Below are positions 53,890 through 62,766 of a DNA stretch of 64,000 nucleotides, one piece after another. The notes beneath the pieces are model-generated. The model saw only the letters and a program-made list of their open reading frames with translations, was not told the DNA's origin and ran no database searches. How positions within the stretch are numbered: the stretch's first letter is position 1; the number at the start of each line of letters is the position of its first letter. Where the stretch lies: the IMG/VR virus record IMGVR_UViG_3300042197_003184, positions 62,001 to 126,000 of that record. The stretch is one strand, 5' to 3'. The position numbers were made by a program, and so were the translations under genes. Source of the stretch: a virus.

Positions 53890-56800
53890 TTAATTTGAAT
53901 CTAAATGTAATAGTAATCTTGTTTTGTTATATGTGTTGTCTTCTCTAAGAACCGTTAGTGTCGGAGAAACCGTTGAAACATAACTTCCTGTACCAGCTAT
54001 ATTAATCGCTGCTACCCTGAAAGAGTAGCTAGTACCAACAGTTAATCCGTCAACCACAATAGATGTACTTATACTAGGACTATGAATATAGTCTGTCCAT
54101 GTGCTTCCATTATCTGATGAATATTGTACGGAATAGTCTTTGATAGCCGAATTATTAGCTGTTGGAGCTGTCCAACTTAAATAAGCTCTATCGCTGTCTG
54201 GTATAACATTAAGGTTTGTTGGTGCTCCTAAAGTACTGATAGCGCTAGTGGTTGAAGAACTATAATTACTAGCTCCTATAGCATTAACTGATCGTGCTCT
54301 AAAAGTATATGGAGTACCAATTGTGGATAGTCCGGTTATTCTATTAGCAGGGGCCTGTGGTAGTGATCTTGGGTCAAAATTACTTGTATATCTTGCTACC
54401 CCTTTAGTGATTCGTATATCGTTCATGTGTCCATAAAAATATTCATTTCCAGCAGGCCAGCCACCAACATACACCTTACGATTAGTATTATAGACAGTAT
54501 CTGCAACAAAATTTAATACCGAAATACCATTAAGATACAGAGTTATGATTCTGCCACTACGCACAACAGCAACATGATTCCAAACATTAGCATACGGTAC
54601 GGCACTGCTTTCTTGTTGACCGCCAGTTACGGCGGTATAAAAAGATAGCACACCAGTACTCTGTCTCAAATATAGCTGCCAGTCTCCGTCCGTGCCTTCG
54701 CTTCCACCATTACCTCGTTTACTTATGACGGTATTGTATTTACTCCAATCTCCTGTTGGCCTTATCCAACCCTCTATAGTCCAGTCTTGATTACGCAAAT
54801 CAAAAGCCGAGTTATTTTCTATTACTAAATTATCATTAGATCCATCAAATACTACGCTACCATTACTAAACCACCCTTGAGATGTAGTAATTTTTGTATC
54901 TCCAACAATACTAACATTATGATTGTGTTTTGAATCATCAATAATATCAAAAGAGTTATTGGTTCCCGTCATTGGTAACAATAATGATACCTTGTCATAA
55001 TAAGGATCAGAAACTACTGACAAGTTATTCCATGTTGATCCGTCTTCCGAATACTGAAAATTATAAGCCGTTATAGGAGAACGACCATCGTTTGTTGGTG
55101 GAGTCAAGGACACTTTAAAGATATTGTCTCTTTCGGTAACAGCTAATCCGCTAGGAGATGATGGTGCTGTTGGGGCAGGACCAAGGTTTGGTGCGGGGGC
55201 TGCTGGTTTTGTAAAGCTTGAGGTGTATCTTGATATTCCTTTGGTTATTCTAAGGTCGTCAATATATCCTTTATAATTATCTGTTATAGAGTTACTAGAT
55301 GATCGACTAGCTCCTACTGTTAGACCGTTGGAGTTGATTCTGTTTATGTTATCTGTAAATGGTCCTTGGTTTGGAAATGAACTGCTGGGTGGAGTAAAAT
55401 TAGAAGTATAGCGAGCTATACCTTTAGTGATACGAATCTCATCAATAAAGCCACCACCCCACGACGGATAACCAGAACTTCGTCGTCCTGCAACATCTCC
55501 AATCCACAAAGCCTGACCATTCAAATTAGCATTGCCAATATCAGCTGGGGTTCCGGCCACGCCATTAACCCATATGGTTGCGATACTACCGCTTCTGGTC
55601 ATAGCAATATGAGTCCATTGACCAACAGCCAAGCCAGTAGAATGAGAAGCGTAACTTGCTGTGACAGCGAAATATGTGGACATACCATTCGTACCTCCTG
55701 CCAAAACCCAAGGACTGCCCACTGCCGAAGAACGAAAATCCATAATGTTTCTAGAATCGAACCCAACATCAAGATAAATCCATGCCTCTATCGTAAAATC
55801 GCTCGTTCCTAGTTGTAGATCCGAGTCGCTGGCAACAGAGATAGCTCCGTCTGTACCAAGGCTTAGACTAGTTGCTCCAAACTTGCTTTGTGCTGTCGAA
55901 AGTTTAGCAGTTCCATGGACAGAGATGGCTCTTGTGTCAAGACTGGAGTCTGTTAAAGAAATAGCTTCATCGACCCCATCCATATGCAACAATAACGACA
56001 CATTACTATAGTATGGGTCTACTGCGGATGTTCCTAGTTCGTTGCCGTCTAAGAATAGCTTCAAACTATCGCTAGAACGACTGGCGGCTAAATGATACCA
56101 TGTTCCAGAAGCTAATGGAGGAGATACTTCTTTTTCTACTATTGTAGTATTGCCATTTCGGAATTGTACGATAGAAGAATTTACTGTGCAGCCCAGTATC
56201 TCTTTACGTGTGTACGAGAAAGCTCCTCCACCACCACTTTGCCAGCTCGTAAACTTAATTGCCCAATATCTATTGGTGGGTACATGCTTCATTATGAGTT
56301 CTTTACCAACCATCTCTGGAGTAGAATAACAGCTTCTTACAATGCCATAGTCTCTCCAATTACCATATGTTCGTGTGGTGTAATTACAAATATTGGTCCA
56401 GTTATTAGCATCTTCAACGCAACAATTATAATTATCTGATTGATATTGTCTACATCTATTCCAAACAGTATTAGCAGGAGAAGAACTCTGACTATAACCA
56501 CCTTCTATAGCACTATTATATATACCTTGCCCATCTCCTCGTGTAATTTCCAAAACGCCAGGAATAATCACATCCACTTCATTACCATAGTTTGTTGCAG
56601 TAAAGGAGACCTCTGGTCCGTAATTGACCGTGCCACCAGTAGACGGCGAGCCTACTGCTAATCTCCAACCCCCATCAGCTCCATCATAATTACCAACAAT
56701 AGCTTTGGTGCCATTCATATCATCTGGATTGATCCAAGCTTCTACGGTAAAGTCATCTGTACCTAATTGCCAAGCCTTATCTCCTGGAACGCTCAGATAA

Positions 56801-57447
56801 GAATTGCCGTCGAAATATGCGCTAGTTCCACCAAATTTACTTTGTGCCGAACTAATAACAACAGGACCTTTGTTTCCTACTGGTTTATCAAAACGTGAGC
56901 CGTCATCAAACGAAGAAATTGTTGCAGGATCGAGGGGGTTGGGTACAAAATTAGCAGTGTATCTTGCAACACCCTTACTAATGCGCAATCCGTCTATCCA
57001 CCCATCAATAGGATAAGATCCTGTATCTCCGTTACCTATGGCTAAATTTCTAGAACTGTCATTAACTAATGAGGAGCTGTTGTTCCATGATGATGTAAGA
57101 GATCCGTTTACAAATGTTCGAAAAGTTGAACCTGATCTTGTAACAGCAACGTGGTACCATGTATTCAGAGTTATGCTAGGCGCAACAGTTTGATTATTAG
57201 CAATGTCCCAGCTTGATCCGTTGCTAGAAGCATAAAATGCTATTCTAGAATCTCCTGTGGCATATATTAAAAAAGCACCAGTATGAGAAGGCCAGCCTTT
57301 GGTTACTATACCTCTGTCATTAAGCCAGCTATTAAACTTTACCCAACACTCTATAGTAAAATCCCCTGAGCCAAAGTTAAAGTCTTCGCTATGAGGAACT
57401 CTTAAAGATGAACTATTAGATACTCTAAGACTACTAGGTAATGGCAT
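53890..57447 (-). CDS. Giant adhesin with multiple LamG/FN3 modules (1185 aa)
   Basis: Starts inside a LamG (SLRVPHSEDFNFGSGDFTIE) without its first strands. Next: a partial LamG carrying a Cys-rich insert (NRCRQYQSDNYNCCVEDANN, then SWQSGGGGAFSYTR), a LamG cut short before a new one (DPYYSNVSLLLHMDG), a C-terminal LamG remnant (NYKGYIDDLRITKGISRYTS), then an FN3 interrupted by a full LamG, a second FN3, and a final LamG first strand (KTRLLLHLDSN) before TAA TAG. The interrupted end continues in frame in the next gene. Probable host-recognition protein with many recombination scars. Confidence 0.72.
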   Translation of the reverse strand: MPLPSSLRVSNSSSLRVPHSEDFNFGSGDFTIECWVKFNSWLNDRGIVTKGWPSHTGAFLIYATGDSRIAFYASSNGSSWDIANNQTVAPSITLNTWYHVAVTRSGSTFRTFVNGSLTSSWNNSSSLVNDSSRNLAIGNGDTGSYPIDGWIDGLRISKGVARYTANFVPNPLDPATISSFDDGSRFDKPVGNKGPVVISSAQSKFGGTSAYFDGNSYLSVPGDKAWQLGTDDFTVEAWINPDDMNGTKAIVGNYDGADGGWRLAVGSPSTGGTVNYGPEVSFTATNYGNEVDVIIPGVLEITRGDGQGIYNSAIEGGYSQSSSPANTVWNRCRQYQSDNYNCCVEDANNWTNICNYTTRTYGNWRDYGIVRSCYSTPEMVGKELIMKHVPTNRYWAIKFTSWQSGGGGAFSYTRKEILGCTVNSSIVQFRNGNTTIVEKEVSPPLASGTWYHLAASRSSDSLKLFLDGNELGTSAVDPYYSNVSLLLHMDGVDEAISLTDSSLDTRAISVHGTAKLSTAQSKFGATSLSLGTDGAISVASDSDLQLGTSDFTIEAWIYLDVGFDSRNIMDFRSSAVGSPWVLAGGTNGMSTYFAVTASYASHSTGLAVGQWTHIAMTRSGSIATIWVNGVAGTPADIGNANLNGQALWIGDVAGRRSSGYPSWGGGFIDEIRITKGIARYTSNFTPPSSSFPNQGPFTDNINRINSNGLTVGASRSSSNSITDNYKGYIDDLRITKGISRYTSSFTKPAAPAPNLGPAPTAPSSPSGLAVTERDNIFKVSLTPPTNDGRSPITAYNFQYSEDGSTWNNLSVVSDPYYDKVSLLLPMTGTNNSFDIIDDSKHNHNVSIVGDTKITTSQGWFSNGSVVFDGSNDNLVIENNSAFDLRNQDWTIEGWIRPTGDWSKYNTVISKRGNGGSEGTDGDWQLYLRQSTGVLSFYTAVTGGQQESSAVPYANVWNHVAVVRSGRIITLYLNGISVLNFVADTVYNTNRKVYVGGWPAGNEYFYGHMNDIRITKGVARYTSNFDPRSLPQAPANRITGLSTIGTPYTFRARSVNAIGASNYSSSTTSAISTLGAPTNLNVIPDSDRAYLSWTAPTANNSAIKDYSVQYSSDNGSTWTDYIHSPSISTSIVVDGLTVGTSYSFRVAAINIAGTGSYVSTVSPTLTVLREDNTYNKTRLLLHLDSN

Positions 57448-57459
57448 TATAATCTTTCC

Positions 57460-57822
57460 TTATGTTGTTAGTTCTACCCAATTTTGAGACTCTTCATCCC
57501 ACTTGTAAACCTTGCCGTCTGTTGGGTGGTCTACTGGGGCTTTCCATCGACAACTGTTAGTATCCAAAGTCCATGAAGCAAAAGGCTGGGGAGCAACAAA
57601 AGCATCCAAACCCTCATTATAACTATACCCTATACCAGCATAATTTTTCCTAATTTTGCCGTTGTACGATGTTTGTTTCCATCTATTATGACCAAATAAA
57701 GAGGCTAAGAAATTTACTCCTTTGCTCTCACTTTCTTCTCCATTATCAATTAATTCATTATTGTTAACAACAATCACTTGAGTTACAATATTATTGTCAT
57801 CTAATTCAGCAAAATGGGCCAT
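57460..57822 (-). CDS. Small tail-fibre-associated protein
   Basis: 120 residues. Recognisable phage pattern: MAHFAELDDNNIVTQVIVVN start, FGHNRWKQTSYNGKIRKNYA, AFVAPQPFASWTLD, and WDEESQNWVEL at the end. Proteins of this type are common beside fibre genes in aquatic phages. Probably virion-associated; exact role not known. It stands between two giant adhesin genes with short spacers. Confidence 0.75.
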   Translation of the reverse strand: MAHFAELDDNNIVTQVIVVNNNELIDNGEESESKGVNFLASLFGHNRWKQTSYNGKIRKNYAGIGYSYNEGLDAFVAPQPFASWTLDTNSCRWKAPVDHPTDGKVYKWDEESQNWVELTT

Positions 57823-57835
57823 TTTATTCTCCTTC

Positions 57836-60800
57836 TTAGAATGTTATAGAACCTGTTCCTGTGAAAATATAAAGTTTACCACCGTCACTGTTAGAATCAG
57901 GGAATTGGGAATCCGGTACGCTTATAGAGGATCCTGTATAATTCCTGCCACTGCCGATAGTAAATCTTACATCATCTATATAGTAGTTGGGTGATGACCA
58001 GCCATAACCAGTAAAATCAAAATTTGCTCCTATAAACCCATACGGTAAACTAGCTAGATTATAGTTGTTGTTATCTGTGGTACTATCCACTAGTATTCCG
58101 TCCACATAGGTTCTAGTAGTACCAGATGTGCGAGCAATAGCAATATAAACCCATTGAGATAAAGGCAGGGTAGCGATCCATTGTCTACCATTAGATGGTA
58201 AATTTAAAGATAGTCTTCTGCTCTGATCTATTTCTACATTAAATCCTGTGACACCCGGATATCGAAAATCGAAAAGAGCACTATTATCAGATTGAGACCC
58301 AGCAATAAATACCCAGCTTTCCAGTGTGAAATCTTGAGTTCCTATGTTAGACATAGAGCCTATTCTTAAATAAGATCCATTACCTAATAATGCTGCGCTT
58401 TTACCTCCCCATTTAGATTGAGTCGATGACTGTGTAGCAGAACCGAATGCCGTAATAGTCTTTGGATTTGGTGAGACATCTGTAAATACTGATGCATTGT
58501 CGTTCATATGTAATAATATTGATACATCTTTAAAATAAAGATCACTAGCTGGACTAATAATAGGGGATCCGGTTGTTGATGTTGCTGCTACAGAAGATTT
58601 GATTACTACTACGCCAGAGGCACCTGAGCCAGCAGCGTTGTTGCCGGAACCTCCAGCGCCTCCACCTCCGCCGGTATTTGCGACGGCTGCTGTTCCGGTA
58701 CTTCCGGCTCCTCCTGTGCCGCCACCCCCACTACCGCCAGAACCAGCCGTTGCGCTGCCGGTATTGGTACCTCCACCACCACCACCTGCGTATGTTGTTC
58801 CGTACCACGACCTACCATTGCCTCCAGAACCACCTACAGAGCTGGTTCCATTGCTGCCAGCCGTCTCTGCCCCGCCACCGCCACCTCCTCCATATGCTGG
58901 GGAATTATAGTTTGACGATCCCCCGTTATTTCCGTATCCTATAAATGGTCCGGAACTGGTTTGTGTAGCGGTGCCGCCAACAGATCCTTCGTTATTTGAT
59001 CCTCCGCCAGAACCTCCGTTTTTGCCGTTGGCATTAGGAGAACATCCGCCACCACCACCACCATTCGCCGTATGACCAGCAAACGTAGAATCAGATCCGG
59101 TATTGCCAGCATTGCTGGATACTGCTGTTCCACCAGCACCAACAGAAACAATGTAGGTTTCTCCCACAGTAAGAGATAAAGCAGTAGCTTCTAACAAACC
59201 TCCAGCGCCGCCGCCACCGCCTCCACCATTACCAGAACCGCCAGCGCCGCCTCCTGCCACAACTAAGGCTTCAACAGAAACGTCTGGAATTGGTAGAGTT
59301 ACTGACTTAGCTTTCCAACCTCCTTGGCCATTACTATTAATGGCCGCCACTCTAAAATAGTAGTTTCCATCAGCTAGTCCAGAAATTGTAACACTATTGG
59401 TGCTAGATGTTCCGTCGTTTACGGTAGTCCAATTAGATTCGTTTTCTGTACGGTATTGAATCACATAATCAGTAGCTCCGTCTATAGAGTCCCATGATAG
59501 GGTCGCCTCTCCTGGAGTGCTAGAGCTGGCAGTTATATTGGTTGGAGGAGTAGGGGGAGATGCTGATGGAAAAGTTATGGATCCAGTACCAGTAAACATA
59601 TAAATATTGTATAAACCATCAGCTGATACTGTTGGGCTTCCTGTTGTTGAAGTTGCGGTGGCTTTTGTTCTTAGAATAACAGCACCAGAACCTCCAGTTC
59701 CTCCATAGTTATTAGAATTGTAATGAGAGCCTCCACCACCACCTCCTCCAGTATTAGCTCCACCATTTCCACCAGGAGTATTAGTTTGAGAATTTGTACT
59801 ACCTCCACCTCCAGATGCTCCATTATTTATGCCAGCTCCACCAACCGTTGTACCAACAGCCCCGCCACCTCCACCACCAATACCTCCGTCTCCTCCGGTA
59901 GTAGTATAACCAGAACCACCGCCGCCACCTGCCCAGTAATAAAGAGTTCCTAATATTCTGCTAAGTACTCCAGGACCGCCGTGGCCTCTTACGCTACCAT
60001 TTCCAATACCAGCACCTCCGGCTCCACCACCGCCACCAGGATACCAGTGTGGTCCGCTGCCAGCACCATCATATCCTTGTTTGGCAGTACCGCTTCCAGG
60101 CAAGCCACCATAACTACTACCGTTTTGACGACCACCTGATCCACCACCACCACAACCTCCACTATTTGCATTCCATCCGTTACCGTTATGTTGACTAGCC
60201 CCGTAACCTCCGCCTAGTGCTGTAACCAGAGCGTTGCCTATTACGGAAATAATACTGTTACCTCCATTGGTGCCTGACCCACCACTACCAGCAGGTGCTC
60301 CAGACCCACCAGCACCCACAACCACATTCAGAGTACTAACATTTGCTAAATACATAGGAGATTCTGCTGTTGATCCTCCGCCAGAAGTTGCTCCCTCAAC
60401 GTTGGTGATCAAACCACCGGCACCACCGCCACCACCCATATCGTTACCTCCGCCTCCTCCACCAGCGACCACTAGATATTCAACAGAAATTCCTGTTAAT
60501 GGCAGAGCTAGATCTATAGAAGTCCAAGAACTTTGTAGATCTCCATTGGTACCAGCTATTCTAAAAGTATATGTTCCATTGGGTAAATTATTGATAGTGG
60601 TACTATTATTAGATGATACTCCGTCATTAACGGTTGTCCAAACTATTCCTCCGTCTGTGCTGTACTGAATAATATAGTCTGATGCTCCTGGAGGTAGTGT
60701 GGGTGCTGTCCAAGACAGCGTTAACGACCCACTTTGTGGTTGAGATGGTACAATATTAGTTGGTGCAGGTAGCGGGCCTGAGTACGTTGATGTTGAGGGG

Positions 60801-61765
60801 CCGTTAATGGCATAAATAGTTTTGGGGTTAGGAGACAAATCTCTAAAAGGATTAGAAGGATTAGGATATGCCGAAGTGGGTAATGTAATATTACGAGCAA
60901 CACCGTTGGTGAATCTGAATTCATCTATCTGACCATCAAAACCACCAACACTAGCCACCCTACCAACACTAAATCCATTCTGATTAAAATTAGTAGAAGA
61001 GAAAATAGTACTATTACTTACTGTTTGTTCTACTCCATCAATAAATATTTTTATAGTACCGCTTTGTCTAAGTATGGCTAAGTGATACCACGTATTTGTT
61101 GAAGCAGACCACGGGGAGGTGCAATAATTACTCGTGGCGTGTTGTCCAACCATCAGATTACCAGAACTATACTGAATATACCATTTGCCACCATCTGCAC
61201 CATTAGGGTCTGATGTTGGATTACAAATAGGGTTTGCACTATTGATAGATCTAAACTTAACAAATAACTCAACAGTAAAATCTCCTGTCCCAACACTAAA
61301 ATCATTAGACGAATCAAAAGTTAGATAATTAGACCCATTAAAAGATAAAGAGCCTGTGCCAAATCTACTGTCGGATATTGTTTGAACTGGTACGGCCCCG
61401 TTAGTATAAACATTTTTGTTACCAAGAGAAGAGTCTGTTAAAGCTATACCATCGCCATGTAATAACAATTTTGTTTCTAAAGAATAGGGATCATCATTAG
61501 GACCGTATTGAGTTGTTCCCAGGATAAAAGCATCATTGCCATAATATGAGTCTCCATTAATTACCTCATCCATATTTAGCAATAATTCTACATTATGATA
61601 ATTGTCGTCTATAGCAAATAAAGACGGCGTTGCTAATACATAGTCTGTAAATGGGCCAACGCCTATAGAATTTACTGCTGCTACTCTAACTCGATAAGTA
61701 ACATCGTTAGTTAAGCCGGTAATAGTGTAACTTCTATTAGCACTATTGGTATTAATAGTTGGCAT
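57836..61765 (-). CDS. Giant adhesin: FN3, LamG and two Gly-rich domains (1309 aa)
   Basis: Order: second half of FN3 (ITGLTNDVTYRVRVAAVNSI), a remnant of LamG (VELLLNMDEVINGDS), a full LamG (98-310), FN3, first Gly-rich domain (from VEYLVVAGGGGGG), FN3, second Gly-rich domain (from VEALVVAGGGAGG). A LamG then interrupts the last hairpin of that Gly-rich domain: GSPIISPA before it and KLYIFTGTGSITF after it. No signal peptide. Probable large host-binding fibre protein. The ATG follows the recombinase gene after a 55-base gap. Confidence 0.78.
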   Translation of the reverse strand: MPTINTNSANRSYTITGLTNDVTYRVRVAAVNSIGVGPFTDYVLATPSLFAIDDNYHNVELLLNMDEVINGDSYYGNDAFILGTTQYGPNDDPYSLETKLLLHGDGIALTDSSLGNKNVYTNGAVPVQTISDSRFGTGSLSFNGSNYLTFDSSNDFSVGTGDFTVELFVKFRSINSANPICNPTSDPNGADGGKWYIQYSSGNLMVGQHATSNYCTSPWSASTNTWYHLAILRQSGTIKIFIDGVEQTVSNSTIFSSTNFNQNGFSVGRVASVGGFDGQIDEFRFTNGVARNITLPTSAYPNPSNPFRDLSPNPKTIYAINGPSTSTYSGPLPAPTNIVPSQPQSGSLTLSWTAPTLPPGASDYIIQYSTDGGIVWTTVNDGVSSNNSTTINNLPNGTYTFRIAGTNGDLQSSWTSIDLALPLTGISVEYLVVAGGGGGGNDMGGGGGAGGLITNVEGATSGGGSTAESPMYLANVSTLNVVVGAGGSGAPAGSGGSGTNGGNSIISVIGNALVTALGGGYGASQHNGNGWNANSGGCGGGGSGGRQNGSSYGGLPGSGTAKQGYDGAGSGPHWYPGGGGGAGGAGIGNGSVRGHGGPGVLSRILGTLYYWAGGGGGSGYTTTGGDGGIGGGGGGAVGTTVGGAGINNGASGGGGSTNSQTNTPGGNGGANTGGGGGGGSHYNSNNYGGTGGSGAVILRTKATATSTTGSPTVSADGLYNIYMFTGTGSITFPSASPPTPPTNITASSSTPGEATLSWDSIDGATDYVIQYRTENESNWTTVNDGTSSTNSVTISGLADGNYYFRVAAINSNGQGGWKAKSVTLPIPDVSVEALVVAGGGAGGSGNGGGGGGGAGGLLEATALSLTVGETYIVSVGAGGTAVSSNAGNTGSDSTFAGHTANGGGGGGCSPNANGKNGGSGGGSNNEGSVGGTATQTSSGPFIGYGNNGGSSNYNSPAYGGGGGGGAETAGSNGTSSVGGSGGNGRSWYGTTYAGGGGGGTNTGSATAGSGGSGGGGTGGAGSTGTAAVANTGGGGGAGGSGNNAAGSGASGVVVIKSSVAATSTTGSPIISPASDLYFKDVSILLHMNDNASVFTDVSPNPKTITAFGSATQSSTQSKWGGKSAALLGNGSYLRIGSMSNIGTQDFTLESWVFIAGSQSDNSALFDFRYPGVTGFNVEIDQSRRLSLNLPSNGRQWIATLPLSQWVYIAIARTSGTTRTYVDGILVDSTTDNNNYNLASLPYGFIGANFDFTGYGWSSPNYYIDDVRFTIGSGRNYTGSSISVPDSQFPDSNSDGGKLYIFTGTGSITF

Positions 61766-61820
61766 ATTTATCCTAAAAAGAAAGCGTATGACTAAACTTA
61801 GTTATTTATGCATACACCTT

Positions 61821-62678
61821 TTATGATATTAACTGCGGAGTTTGTGGAATTCTAGTAGTAATTTGACCATAATCAATATAGCTTTTTTCTGCTAATCCAC
61901 TAGATCGGTGTCCTAGGTGAAATTTAGCCATACCCGGCTGGTTTATTTCTATATGGGTAGCTCCGCTACGTCTTAAGAATTTACTGGAGCCTTTTATATT
62001 GCAGAATTTAAGAAAATCATACATAATAATTTGAGCCCTTCTTTTACCACACAACCATCCTAATATTCTATTGTCGTCAGAAGATTTGTATGATAATAAT
62101 TCATTAATACTATCTACGCAAGCGGAGCTTAAGACCTTAGTCATAGGATCGCCAGTTTTGCTCATGGTCCAGCGTAATATGTTGTTATCAATATGGTCTA
62201 TTGTAAAAGTTAATAAGTCTCCAAAACGAGCACCACTTTCATAACCTAATAATAACCATGCTCTAATAAAACATCCTAATGGAACTCCTTTTTTACTAAT
62301 TTTATCAAATTCATAACTTTTATCTATCAACATTTTACACTCATCAATCGTCCAAGCTTTTGTTGGGGCTTTTCTAGCTTTAATAGACACAATATTTTTG
62401 GGAGCAAATTTTACCAAATTATTTTCATAAGCATAATTCCATAAGGTTAACAAAATGGTACGCTCTGATTTAACAGTAATAGAACTAGCTTTAGTTAGAC
62501 GATCTTTTAAATAGTTATTAACAACATCTTTTAAGATATATTTACATCTTTTAGCAATTCTATAAACATTGCTCTCATATTCTTTAGACACTATATGATT
62601 ATTCATATAATGCTTAACAATACTAACAAAAGTTACATTCTTAGTTTTAGTCTTGGTCTTGGTCCTGGTCTTAGTCAT
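61821..62678 (-). CDS. Tyrosine recombinase (integrase-like)
   Basis: 285 residues, with a low-complexity Thr-Lys N-terminal tail. A SAM-like core-binding region spans 20-110. Catalytic domain: Arg in YESGARFGDLLTF, Lys in WTMSKTGDPM, KFLRRSGATHIEI in place of HxxR, LGHRSSG, and nucleophile Tyr in EKSYIDY. The His of HxxR is Lys here. A strong AAGGAGG lies about 8 bases before the ATG. It sits among adhesin genes, next to a sharp GC change. It could mediate integration or rearrangement of the host-range region. Confidence 0.82.
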   Translation of the reverse strand: MTKTRTKTKTKTKNVTFVSIVKHYMNNHIVSKEYESNVYRIAKRCKYILKDVVNNYLKDRLTKASSITVKSERTILLTLWNYAYENNLVKFAPKNIVSIKARKAPTKAWTIDECKMLIDKSYEFDKISKKGVPLGCFIRAWLLLGYESGARFGDLLTFTIDHIDNNILRWTMSKTGDPMTKVLSSACVDSINELLSYKSSDDNRILGWLCGKRRAQIIMYDFLKFCNIKGSSKFLRRSGATHIEINQPGMAKFHLGHRSSGLAEKSYIDYGQITTRIPQTPQLIS

Positions 62679-62699
62679 ATTAATATCCTCCTTAGAGGT

Positions 62700-62730
62700 A
62701 TTATAAGACTTTGTAACGAATAGTCAGCAA
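62700..62730 (-). promoter_or_regulatory. Possible promoter for the recombinase
   Basis: On the minus strand: TTGCTG at 62730-62725, 19-base spacer, perfect TATAAT at 62705-62700. The start would fall just before the AAGGAGG site, leaving a very short leader. The spacer is longer than ideal. The -35 lies inside the loop of the inverted repeat at 62714-62748. Confidence 0.4.
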
Positions 62731-62748
62731 CGCTTTTATTATTCGTTA
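62714..62748. repeat. 9-bp inverted repeat upstream of the recombinase
   Basis: Arms TAACGAATA (62714-62722) and TATTCGTTA (62740-62748) are perfect reverse complements separated by 17 bases. The repeat lies between the recombinase start and the GC-rich gene, at the compositional break. It could be a recombinase binding site, an operator, or a weak terminator for the upstream gene. Confidence 0.5.
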
Positions 62749-62766
62749 TCTTTGTCGTATAGCGCA

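Noticed and set aside
53872-53892. Alternative genetic code that reads TAA/TAG as sense
   Set aside because: Other genes in the window end normally on TAA, TAG and TGA with start overlaps at these stops, so global recoding does not fit.
58599-60668. Pro-rich plus-strand ORFs at 58599-58944 and 60234-60668
   Set aside because: Shadows of the two Gly-rich domains of the 1309-residue adhesin.
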